A DNA stretch of 64,000 nt from NCBI GenBank assembly GCA_951813045.1, contig CATOTF010000002.1, positions 3,410,001 through 3,474,000 on the forward strand, read 5' to 3'. The translations under genes and the position numbers were made by a program. Shown in pieces: positions 29,408 through 36,168 of this stretch (position 1 is its first letter; each line of letters begins with the position of its first letter). Source of the stretch: an uncultured Rhizobiaceae bacterium. Lineage in GTDB: Bacteria; Pseudomonadota; Alphaproteobacteria; Rhizobiales; Rhizobiaceae. The notes below the pieces were generated by a model. The model had not been told where the DNA came from and ran no database searches. It saw only the letters and a list, made by a program, of their open reading frames with translations.

Positions 29408-30060
29408 ATGCTTGCTCCTGAACGTTTCACAGCGTGATTTTCTATGAAAGGCTTGACCGGCGTCAAGGTGTCGGGGGATTTTTCCTGTAGTTGGACACCT
29501 GTACGGTGGCCATTTCTGGCGATATCGGCAGCCATAGCGATAATACGCTGTCGCTGTTCCAACGGTGAAAATCCAAGATGCTGGGTTAAAGCCAGTTCAT
29601 CCTGGCCCCAGCCCTCGCTGTCAGCAATCACAAGCCGCCCGAATGTGTCAGCGGGCATGTCGGCCTCAACCGTAAAACATTCATCGGGCCAAGCCTTGAA
29701 ATATTCGCCGATCATCAATGTGTTCTCCAAATCAACAATCCCTGTCACCGCCTCGTATACACGTTCCTGCACCGCCAGCTCATCGGCGGGACCACCATGC
29801 CATGAACACGCATGAACATCCCCCGGCTGTCTGGAGACCGCGTTTAATCCGATCATGACAATCCGATCAGGACGGGGCATTTCATTGCTTTGAAATTTTT
29901 GCACGATGTGCACCGGGCTCCAGGTGAAATTTTCAACCGTGATGTGCGGCGCATCGGAAAACTCTGTTTCAAGACTGCTCATCAGCGGTGGGCCCAGCGG
30001 GAAACTGTCGAGGATTGCTGTATATCCGACAATCCCCACCAATGTTGACAGGCCACCCAT
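29404..30060 (-). CDS. Degenerate M52 protease-like protein of the hydrogenase operon
   Basis: A 218-aa protein whose first 170 residues line up, as read by eye, with the M52 hydrogenase-protease fold: GIVGYTAILDSFPLGPPLM for the first loop and RIVMIGLNAVSRQPGDVHA for the second. The metal-binding acidic residues expected in these two loops are not where active enzymes have them (DSFP, GLNAV). It may thus be a non-catalytic chaperone of large-subunit maturation. The gene lies 4 nt after the large-subunit stop. A true endopeptidase is encoded further down the operon. The assignment is tentative; it could be an unrelated conserved operon protein. Confidence 0.5.
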   Translation of the reverse strand: MGGLSTLVGIVGYTAILDSFPLGPPLMSSLETEFSDAPHITVENFTWSPVHIVQKFQSNEMPRPDRIVMIGLNAVSRQPGDVHACSWHGGPADELAVQERVYEAVTGIVDLENTLMIGEYFKAWPDECFTVEADMPADTFGRLVIADSEGWGQDELALTQHLGFSPLEQRQRIIAMAADIARNGHRTGVQLQEKSPDTLTPVKPFIENHAVKRSGASI

Positions 30061-30064
30061 AATT

Positions 30065-31945
30065 TTAGTCGATACCGCAAGCGCAGGTTGTTACCTCGCG
30101 CGTCACCACCCGATCGGACCCTTCAACCATCACATGGGTGGTACATGGCATGCAGGGGTCGAACGAGCGCAGGGCGCGCAGAATATCGATGCCCTGAAAA
30201 TCATGCTCGTCCTTATAGGCGGTTTCTACAATCGGCGTATTGCGAACCGCCTGCTCATAAGGGCCGGGTTCGCCCCAGGGTGTCGCCGGACAGGCGTTGA
30301 TCGTTGACGGGGTGACAATCTGGTAATTGGCCAATAACCCGTCCTTGATCTCGCAATGATGCGACAAGAACCCGCGTCCGGCACCCCAAAAACCAGCACC
30401 GATGGCATGGCCTTTTTTGGGAATCTCAAAAGGCGTAGCCACCTTCTTTTCACCCTGTTTTTGCAGGTCGAAAGCCCGGACAAGATTTTCCATCGTCACC
30501 ATCAGGTTGAACCCGATGGCATAGGCGCGGGCACGGTTACGTTCAAACGCATTCCAAACGTCAGGAATATGCCATTCCAGATTGGCTGCGGGCAGTTTTT
30601 CGCCTTTGGGAATGTTCAGCTTCAGGCTGTGGCCGGTGGATTCGAAATATTCACTGTCAGGGATTTTTTGCGCCAGCGCAGAAATATAGACCCGCGCATA
30701 GGCGCCCGCTTCAAAGGTTTTACGGTCCCAAGTGGGGGTAGTTGACCAGCTATAACGCTCTTTCCAGTTTTGCGCACCGGGGCGCGGAATGGTGGTTTTA
30801 TTCCATGGATGGTTGGGCGAAAGCGGGTTACCCAGCGGGTCTGTCTTGAAGGGGTAATCATCCCAGTTTTCGTAATAGGAGTGTTCAACGAATTCTTCCA
30901 GACCCACGTTGATGTCCGTCAGCCTTGTGGTGACCAGTTTACCGTCAACCACAACGCCGGGAGTAGACCAGCGCTTTTCACCCCATTCATTGCAGTTTTC
31001 GTAGGTCGCATCGTAATAGTCTTCGTGGTCCCACTGGCCCAGATCAACCATGGTTGCGGGCATGCGGCCACATTCTTTGTATTTGGGGTTCACCTTGTAG
31101 AAAAAGTCGAAAACATCATCCCAAATCGCGATGCATTTTTTGGAATAATCAAAGAACTGCTGAATGCGCAGGTAGAATTCATTGAACGTTGAGGTGGTGA
31201 TAGTCGTGGTTACGCCGCCTGGAATAATCGTCTCAGGGTGCGGATACTTACCACCCAATAGCACATAGGCCTCACGGGCAACCCGCGTCATTTGCAGGGC
31301 CTCAAGGTAGAGTTTTCCGGTCAGCGGATTAAGGTCCGTCATGATCTCGGCAATGGTATCGTAACCGTGGATGTCCTTGCCGGGGGCCGCTTCTTTAACA
31401 GCAGCGTCCCACACCTCGGGGTTTGTTGCCTTGACCAGGCTTTCGGAAAAATCCGGGCCAGAAAGCACAAACAGATGCAACGGGTTATCGTAAAGATATT
31501 CGCAGCTTAAAAGCAGGTTACGCACGACAATGCCGAGCGGTGGTGGCTTGATGCCGAGTGCCATTTCAACCGAAAGGGCAGATGCCGTCGAGTGCACACC
31601 ACCGCAAACGCCACAAGCACGTGACGATATGAACGCCGCATCACGCGGATCACGCCCGCGCAGAATGACTTCGTAGCCTCGAAACAGGGTGGCCATGGCG
31701 TTGGTGTCGATTACTGTGCCTGCTTCCAGATCAACAGTGGAATGAAACGCAAGCGCGCCCGCAACCCGGGTGACCGGATCGAAATCGATGTCAGCCAATT
31801 GACCATTTTTCACTGCCAGCTCGCGCAATTTATCCTGACGTTCCTCCAACGTGCGCGTTTGATATTCGTAAGGATTTTTCATCCCCTCGATGAGATGAGC
31901 CACACCGTGCTCGTCAAACTCAATCGGCAGATTTTCAAAACACAT
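30065..31945 (-). CDS. [NiFe] hydrogenase large subunit, group 1h/1l-like
   Basis: The 626-aa catalytic subunit that splits H2 at a NiFe(CN)2CO site. Active-site cysteines are C111 and C114 in RACGVCGGVHS and C598 and C601 in DPCMPCTTH. After His604 a 22-residue tail, ending with a Cys-Ala-Cys, should be removed by the operon's endopeptidase. The RACGVCGG form of the first motif, the overall length and the operon content suggest the high-affinity, oxygen-tolerant group 1h/1l branch. I cannot fix the subgroup without alignment. It is unusual that five small membrane-protein genes separate it from the small-subunit gene. Confidence 0.92.
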   Translation of the reverse strand: MCFENLPIEFDEHGVAHLIEGMKNPYEYQTRTLEERQDKLRELAVKNGQLADIDFDPVTRVAGALAFHSTVDLEAGTVIDTNAMATLFRGYEVILRGRDPRDAAFISSRACGVCGGVHSTASALSVEMALGIKPPPLGIVVRNLLLSCEYLYDNPLHLFVLSGPDFSESLVKATNPEVWDAAVKEAAPGKDIHGYDTIAEIMTDLNPLTGKLYLEALQMTRVAREAYVLLGGKYPHPETIIPGGVTTTITTSTFNEFYLRIQQFFDYSKKCIAIWDDVFDFFYKVNPKYKECGRMPATMVDLGQWDHEDYYDATYENCNEWGEKRWSTPGVVVDGKLVTTRLTDINVGLEEFVEHSYYENWDDYPFKTDPLGNPLSPNHPWNKTTIPRPGAQNWKERYSWSTTPTWDRKTFEAGAYARVYISALAQKIPDSEYFESTGHSLKLNIPKGEKLPAANLEWHIPDVWNAFERNRARAYAIGFNLMVTMENLVRAFDLQKQGEKKVATPFEIPKKGHAIGAGFWGAGRGFLSHHCEIKDGLLANYQIVTPSTINACPATPWGEPGPYEQAVRNTPIVETAYKDEHDFQGIDILRALRSFDPCMPCTTHVMVEGSDRVVTREVTTCACGID

Positions 31946-31978
31946 AGAGGGTCACTTTCATGGTCATAATCATATTAT

Positions 31979-32251
31979 TCATTTGCTGTTGGCCACCTTG
32001 ACGATCGCCGCAAGATTGCCATTTGCAGCAAGCAGTGGTGGCAACAGGGCTGCCAAGCCGGTATTGATATCGTCGATTTTGCCGTTCAACGGCACGGTGT
32101 TGTCACGTATTGCGACCAGTCCACCTGCCAGTTTTTCGAGGTGATCACCGCCCTTTTTCAAAGCCAGATATATCCCGATCAGGTGATAGGCGACCACAAC
32201 CACGATGACCAGAACCAGAACGAGTGAGATAATTGCAAGCGTCGTAATCAT
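31979..32251 (-). CDS. Single-pass membrane protein, type A (fifth of five)
   Basis: A 90-aa protein with one N-terminal membrane helix (TLAIISLVLVLVIVVVVAYHL). A predicted amphipathic or coiled segment follows: GGDHLEKLAGGLVAIRDNT, then LNGKIDDINTGLAALLPPLL. ATG 32251 is chosen over an upstream start at 32296 because it directly follows the stop of the preceding gene and has GAGG within that gene's end. It resembles the third protein of the set (pattern G-D-xx-LxKLxxGLxAI, later LNxxLxAI). It lies immediately before the large-subunit gene. A role in anchoring the hydrogenase to the membrane is inference. Confidence 0.78.
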   Translation of the reverse strand: MITTLAIISLVLVLVIVVVVAYHLIGIYLALKKGGDHLEKLAGGLVAIRDNTVPLNGKIDDINTGLAALLPPLLAANGNLAAIVKVANSK

Positions 32252-32252
32252 G

Positions 32253-32546
32253 TCAGCTGGCCTCCGCCCGTTTTGATAAAATGCCGGCCACAACACCGGT
32301 TTTTTCGTCGATTGCCTCAGCCACAGGGATCATGGCACCTGCGGTTGCATAGGTGTCGTCAAGAGCGGGTACGGCCTCGGTGTGGCCAGCAATCTTTACC
32401 CCCGCCTCCAACATATCGTTTAAATAGCCTTCAATATTGCGAGCTGCTGTCAGCGCGCGAGACAATAAAGATACAGCCAGCGGCACAATAACGACCACCA
32501 CGACTATCAGCGTCACGATCCAAATGGTGAGGGCAAAGGTGCTCAT
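32253..32546 (-). CDS. Single-pass membrane protein, type B (fourth of five)
   Basis: A 97-aa protein. Residues 4-28 are a hydrophobic helix (ALTIWIVTLIVVVVVIVPLA). About 65 polar residues follow, with AARNIEGYLNDMLEAGVKIA, the segment HTEAVPALDDTYATAGAM, and a basic end. It shares with proteins one and two of the set a pattern of KIA/NT followed by V-xAL-xxT and a terminal A-x-AID. Its ATG overlaps the stop of the upstream gene as ATGA and the next start lies one base past its own stop. It is in the hydrogenase operon. No family is recognised. Confidence 0.78.
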   Translation of the reverse strand: MSTFALTIWIVTLIVVVVVIVPLAVSLLSRALTAARNIEGYLNDMLEAGVKIAGHTEAVPALDDTYATAGAMIPVAEAIDEKTGVVAGILSKRAEAS

Positions 32547-32839
32547 TTCTTTTTCTCCTGCGCCAGCAGTGCGGTATGGACACCGTCTAAAGTCGCGTCC
32601 ACCGCCATTAATCCTCCGGCGATGGCGCCGAGCTTTTCGTTCAACGGGGGTGCTGCTGCCGGTAAATGTGAAGTTTCGCGTTCGATGGCTCGAAGGCCAA
32701 GGCGAAGTTTCGCCAGATAGCTGTCGCCCTTGCCACCAATGCTCTCAAGAGCTGCAACGATGCGGATGAGCGCGATAGCGACAATACCTAGAAACACCAA
32801 TGCGGCCAGGCAGGTGATGAAGGTTAAAAGCGTAATCAT
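32543..32839 (-). CDS. Single-pass membrane protein, type A (third of five)
   Basis: A 98-aa protein starting MITLLTFITCLAALVFLGIV at ATG 32839, which overlaps the upstream stop as ATGA; a longer frame to 32884 is ignored. One membrane helix spans residues 3-27. The soluble part has GGKGDSYLAKLRLGLRAIER, then PPLNEKLGAIAGGLMAVDAT, close in pattern to the last protein of the set. The C-terminus is lysine-rich. No known domain is recognised. The position between hydrogenase subunit genes implies a link with the enzyme. Confidence 0.78.
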   Translation of the reverse strand: MITLLTFITCLAALVFLGIVAIALIRIVAALESIGGKGDSYLAKLRLGLRAIERETSHLPAAAPPLNEKLGAIAGGLMAVDATLDGVHTALLAQEKKK

Positions 32840-33168
32840 TTGCCACCCCCGCGATGCCAGATGCATGTCGGGCAGCTTGGGCAACCTTCTGCGTGGTCCT
32901 TGATAGCCTCGGCGCTTGCTGCAATGCGGCCAGCGCGGGCCAAAATCCCCTCAACATGTTCGTAGGTTTTATAGATCGCGGCGATGTGGATCGTGTTATT
33001 CGCCACTCTTTGCCCATTCGCCCAAACGGTCGCAACTTCATCGTCAATGGCACCGGCGGTTTTGACAATACGCATCAAAAGCACAGCGACAACCACAGTT
33101 ACAACGGCGACCACAACAACCGCCAGCCACCAACTTGCAATCGGGTCCGTTCCTGAAATTAGTCCCAT
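32836..33168 (-). CDS. Single-pass membrane protein with C-terminal CxxCxxC (second of five)
   Basis: A 110-aa protein. The membrane helix is at residues 13-35 (WWLAVVVVAVVTVVVAVLLM). A helical part follows (AGAIDDEVATVWANGQRVAN, then YEHVEGILARAG). The end differs from its four relatives: C96-P-S-C99-P-T-C102, then IWHRGGGK. Three regularly spaced cysteines and a nearby His (105) could bind an iron-sulfur cluster, zinc or nickel. It is therefore the best candidate in the set for a redox or metal role. Its stop overlaps the next start. Confidence 0.78.
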   Translation of the reverse strand: MGLISGTDPIASWWLAVVVVAVVTVVVAVLLMRIVKTAGAIDDEVATVWANGQRVANNTIHIAAIYKTYEHVEGILARAGRIAASAEAIKDHAEGCPSCPTCIWHRGGGK

Positions 33169-33179
33169 TCCAACTCCCC

Positions 33180-33464
33180 TTATGCTGCGGTTTCGGTTTG
33201 CGTTTCGTGTGATACTGCGGCAACGACAGCACTGGCATTATCGTCAATGGCCCGCGCTCCATCCAAAATCTGAGAGGCAACGGTATTGGTATCGCGCAAA
33301 GCCCAGACTGAACGGGTATTGATGTCAATGTCGGCCACTACGCCGCTTGCGGTCTTCGCTAGCGACAAAATGCGCATGGCCTGTTGAAGAATGCCGATCA
33401 GCAATGCAGCCACGACCAGCACCACGATAAGTCCCACCAAAAATCCAGCTGTCCACAATGTCAT
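33180..33464 (-). CDS. Single-pass membrane protein, type B (first of five)
   Basis: A 94-aa protein directly after the hydrogenase small subunit, 9 nt from its stop. The membrane helix is at residues 4-27 (WTAGFLVGLIVVLVVAALLI). The rest is polar and helical (ILSLAKTASGVVADIDINTR, then SVWALRDTNTVASQILDGAR), ending in a Glu/Thr/Ala-rich tail. It is similar in layout to the second and fourth proteins. There is no signal-peptide cleavage site, so it should stay in the inner membrane with the C-terminus probably in the cytoplasm or periplasm according to charge; I cannot settle which. Confidence 0.78.
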   Translation of the reverse strand: MTLWTAGFLVGLIVVLVVAALLIGILQQAMRILSLAKTASGVVADIDINTRSVWALRDTNTVASQILDGARAIDDNASAVVAAVSHETQTETAA

Positions 33465-33473
33465 ATCCCTCTC

Positions 33474-34763
33474 CTATTCAGCCGCTATGGGCATATCATC
33501 GGATTTGTTTGCGGCTTCGTCCAGATAGCGTGATGCTGATTTCTGCAAGGCTTTTTGGCGGGCGGAGCCCGGTGTAAACTCGGTTCCTTGCGCCTTGATT
33601 TTTTCGTAAAAGAAACTGACCGCGCCCTCTAACGAGCCTTTCTTACCGTCAACATTTGCCCATCCGGAAGGCACATTACCATCCTTGTTCCAGCGCTCGG
33701 TCATATTTCGGCTGCTTTGGGTAAACCGCCTTAGATAGGAAATAAAGGAGCCCGTGCCCCGCGAAATGTTGGAAGACACCATGGTGCCCGGTGGTTTCTT
33801 GTAAAACGGTGCGAAGGCGTCCGGAAAGCCGGGCATGGTGCAACCGATACAAATACCTCCGGTGTTCATGCAGCCGCCATTATGGCCGATGGCGCCGCGC
33901 GTTACCATGTTGCATTGAACCACCGGGCCCCAGCAGCCCAGTTCGACCAGACATTCTGCCTGTCCGTATTCGTCGGCAAATTTGCCCTCTTCATAATTAC
34001 CGGCACGCACACAGCCCCGGTGTACGGTGGATTTGAACATCCAGGCTGGGCGGCCTAATTCATCAAATTCTGGTAGCGGCCCAACCCCCGCTAAAAACAT
34101 CAGGACGGAAGCCACTGTTTCTGTGATGTTATCACCCAAAGGAGCACAACCCGGGATATTGACCGGCGGCAGGCCAAGGGTCGAAAGATAATCCTTGCCC
34201 AGATAATCCATCACCGACATGGCATTGGTCACATTGCCGGTTGCTGCTGGAATACCGCCCCAGGTGGCGCAGGTCCCAACGGCGATGACAGCTGCCGCAC
34301 CCGGCGCCAGATCTCGCAACCAATGGGCGGTGGGAATGGGTGTAGATACGCCATTTTCATCTTCTTCGGCACCCATGGCAGACCAATAACCGCCAAATTT
34401 CCCTGCAATATCCTCGTCCGCAACCGAGCCTTCCTGAATAACAACGTAAGGCGCACCCAGTTTGCCTTCCTTGGCGAGGTGGTGAGCCTTCAAAAACTCC
34501 TTACCAGCGGTCACAGAGAGCACCGGATGGTGAAGAATAACCTTTGGCAGGCCGGGGATTGACCCGGTAATCAATTGCTCGACCCTTGGGTTTTGCGCAC
34601 CGACAGCGGCAATGGAACACCCGTCGCAACTCATGCCCGCCAACCAGAAAGCGTGAACCTCGGTTACCGGGCCATCATCAAGACCAAAGCGAGGGAGATA
34701 GCCGTCAGACTTTGGAACGTTGGCTTTTGCACGAGTTTCAGAATCAGACCCAGAATCAAACAT
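33474..34763 (-). CDS. [NiFe] hydrogenase small subunit, group 1h/1l-like
   Basis: The 429-aa electron-transfer subunit. Proximal cluster motifs are C46-D-G-C49, GTC165ATWGG and PGC206AP. Medial and distal cluster ligands lie in HRGC (248-251), AECLVELGCWGPVVQC and GGCMNTGGICIGCTMPGFP. There is no twin-arginine signal and no C-terminal membrane helix, so the enzyme should face the cytoplasm. The Asp within the CDGC motif recalls the actinobacterial-type enzyme of Ralstonia eutropha, where an Asp is a proximal-cluster ligand. GGGAGG lies 5 nt before the ATG. It is the first gene of the structural operon behind a MerR-type promoter. Confidence 0.92.
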   Translation of the reverse strand: MFDSGSDSETRAKANVPKSDGYLPRFGLDDGPVTEVHAFWLAGMSCDGCSIAAVGAQNPRVEQLITGSIPGLPKVILHHPVLSVTAGKEFLKAHHLAKEGKLGAPYVVIQEGSVADEDIAGKFGGYWSAMGAEEDENGVSTPIPTAHWLRDLAPGAAAVIAVGTCATWGGIPAATGNVTNAMSVMDYLGKDYLSTLGLPPVNIPGCAPLGDNITETVASVLMFLAGVGPLPEFDELGRPAWMFKSTVHRGCVRAGNYEEGKFADEYGQAECLVELGCWGPVVQCNMVTRGAIGHNGGCMNTGGICIGCTMPGFPDAFAPFYKKPPGTMVSSNISRGTGSFISYLRRFTQSSRNMTERWNKDGNVPSGWANVDGKKGSLEGAVSFFYEKIKAQGTEFTPGSARQKALQKSASRYLDEAANKSDDMPIAAE

Positions 34764-34789
34764 GGCAACCTCCCGATGCGTCGCGCGAG

Positions 34790-34821
34790 AGAATACAGGA
34801 TTGCCCTAGGGATAAGGTCAA
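34790..34821 (-). promoter_or_regulatory. MerR-type promoter of the hydrogenase operon
   Basis: Reading the minus strand, TTGACC (34821-34816) and TATTCT (34795-34790) are separated by 20 nt, longer than the usual 17. The spacer is centred on the palindrome CCCTAGGG. Overlong spacers holding the operator are typical of MerR-family targets. The MerR gene is directly upstream and the small-subunit ATG is 26 nt past the -10 box. Confidence 0.65.
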
Positions 34822-34849
34822 GCAGAAACTTGCTTATATTTCAAGTGAG

Positions 34850-35266
34850 TTACCCCTTTTCACCATCGCACGAGCATGATTCCTGCAACAGGCCACAGAT
34901 ACATTTGCCGGATTTTGATGCGGGGGTTTGTATCAGGCTCAGAAAACGGGCTTCCAGATCTTCCTGCCGCCCCTGCATGACGGCGATTTCCAGCGACATT
35001 TCCTGACGCCGTTCATCCATAATGCTCAACAACCGCTCGCGCATCGTGTCTTCAGGTTCCGCCTGCAGCAAATCCCTGATGGTATCGAGCGACAGATTCA
35101 ATTGCCTCAGCGCTATGATCTTTTGGGCCAATTTGACCACTTCTTCGGGATAGTACCGATATCCGTTTTCTGCGCGTAAAGGTTTCGGTAACAGGCCAAT
35201 ACGTTCGTAATGGCGCAGCGTCTTGGTGGAGACTTGAAGAATAGCCGCTAACTCACCAATGCGCAT
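34850..35266 (-). CDS. MerR-family regulator with Cys-rich tail
   Basis: A 138-aa regulator. The N-terminal winged helix (MRIGELAAILQVSTKTLRHY, then ERIGLLPKP and NGYRYYP) is classic MerR. A long dimerisation helix follows. The C-terminus carries C122-I-C124 and C131-S-C133, a pattern suited to metal or redox sensing. It lies between the CooC-like ATPase gene (17 nt upstream) and the hydrogenase small subunit, on the same strand. It most likely controls the hydrogenase promoter at 34790-34821 and perhaps the cooC/GTPase divergent promoter. The signal is unknown; nickel is a plausible guess. Confidence 0.87.
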   Translation of the reverse strand: MRIGELAAILQVSTKTLRHYERIGLLPKPLRAENGYRYYPEEVVKLAQKIIALRQLNLSLDTIRDLLQAEPEDTMRERLLSIMDERRQEMSLEIAVMQGRQEDLEARFLSLIQTPASKSGKCICGLLQESCSCDGEKG

Positions 35267-35282
35267 TTGCGAGAACCTTGCT

Positions 35283-36059
35283 CTAGTTCAGCAAATCAAT
35301 GTTTGCCGCGATTTCGCGTATGGCTTCGACACCGGCAGACTGACTTGCATGGTCGTAAGGTGATTTCTCATCGCGCTCTGCCGCCACCATTTCTTCATCG
35401 TAAGGCACAACCCCGATAAGAGACATGTCGTGCTGGTCGCAAAACGTCTTGATGGCTTCCAGATCATCATCATTGCGCACTTTATTGGCGACAACCTTGA
35501 TGTGTTTTATGCCTAGTTCCTCAGCCAATGCAGCCGTCCGCATGCCCGCTTCAAGGGAGCGGTAATAGGGCTCGGCCACAACCAGCATCATATCCACATG
35601 GCGCGCTGTGCCGCGTTTGAGATGTTCAAGCCCCGCTTCCATGTCGGTCAATGTATGTTCGCCATAGGTGGTCAGTTCCGAGACCAAGCCCCGCACCGCC
35701 CGGTGGGAAGCGCACATGCAGCCTGAACCCGCAGTTCCGTGGGCCGGTTGACCCATGACGATCAGGTCGACGCCCGGAGCAGCTTCTGTAGCAAACTGGT
35801 CCATGATCTCGTCTTTGGAGATTGCGGGCACCATCATCATCACCCCGTCAACCTCTTCACCGCGCTTCATCACTGACGATGGAATATAGATGATCGCATC
35901 CGCCTGATCGCGGCTCAAGCCAAGGGTCAGGGCAAGGTTGGGGTTGGGGTCACCATCAATCGCCAGCATCTTGCGGCCATTTTCTGCGAAAACCCGCGCA
36001 AGTGTTCCTGCGATTGTGGTTTTACCGGAACCACCTTTTCCTACGGTTGCGATTTTCAT
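35283..36059 (-). CDS. CooC-type nickel-insertion ATPase
   Basis: A 258-aa MinD/CooC-family ATPase. The deviant Walker A is GKGGSGKTT (7-15). The segment GQPAHGTAGSGCMCASHRAV contains C114-x-C116, matching the CxC motif with which CooC dimers bind nickel or zinc. CooC normally serves nickel insertion into carbon monoxide dehydrogenase, but no cooS gene is present in the window. Here it precedes the MerR regulator and hydrogenase genes, so it may act in hydrogenase nickel delivery in place of HypB. That role is inference; service to a CODH encoded elsewhere is the alternative. Confidence 0.85.
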   Translation of the reverse strand: MKIATVGKGGSGKTTIAGTLARVFAENGRKMLAIDGDPNPNLALTLGLSRDQADAIIYIPSSVMKRGEEVDGVMMMVPAISKDEIMDQFATEAAPGVDLIVMGQPAHGTAGSGCMCASHRAVRGLVSELTTYGEHTLTDMEAGLEHLKRGTARHVDMMLVVAEPYYRSLEAGMRTAALAEELGIKHIKVVANKVRNDDDLEAIKTFCDQHDMSLIGVVPYDEEMVAAERDEKSPYDHASQSAGVEAIREIAANIDLLN

Positions 36060-36092
36060 GCGTTTTTCCCAAATAGACGGATAATCTGATTT

Positions 36093-36107
36093 ACCTTTTT
36101 AAAAGGT
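36093..36107. promoter_or_regulatory. Perfect dyad between divergent cooC-like and GTPase genes
   Basis: ACCTTTT-T-AAAAGGT is a perfect 15-nt inverted repeat in the 109-bp divergent gap. ACC...GGT ends are common in MerR-family operators. TTTACC and CATAAT flank its core on the plus strand. Another feature of this gap is the direct repeat AGAGATCAAG at 36126 and 36139. Confidence 0.55.
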
Positions 36108-36168
36108 TCTGCATAATCACTCCCCAGAGATCAAGCCTAGAGATCAAGTCCGGGGAACCGAACACCGC

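Noticed and set aside
36121-36156. TCCCC...GGGGA inverted ends with AGAGATCAAG direct repeats upstream of the GTPase gene, considered as a metal riboswitch
   Set aside because: The stem is only five pairs and no conserved riboswitch core (NiCo, cobalamin or Moco type) can be recognised by eye.
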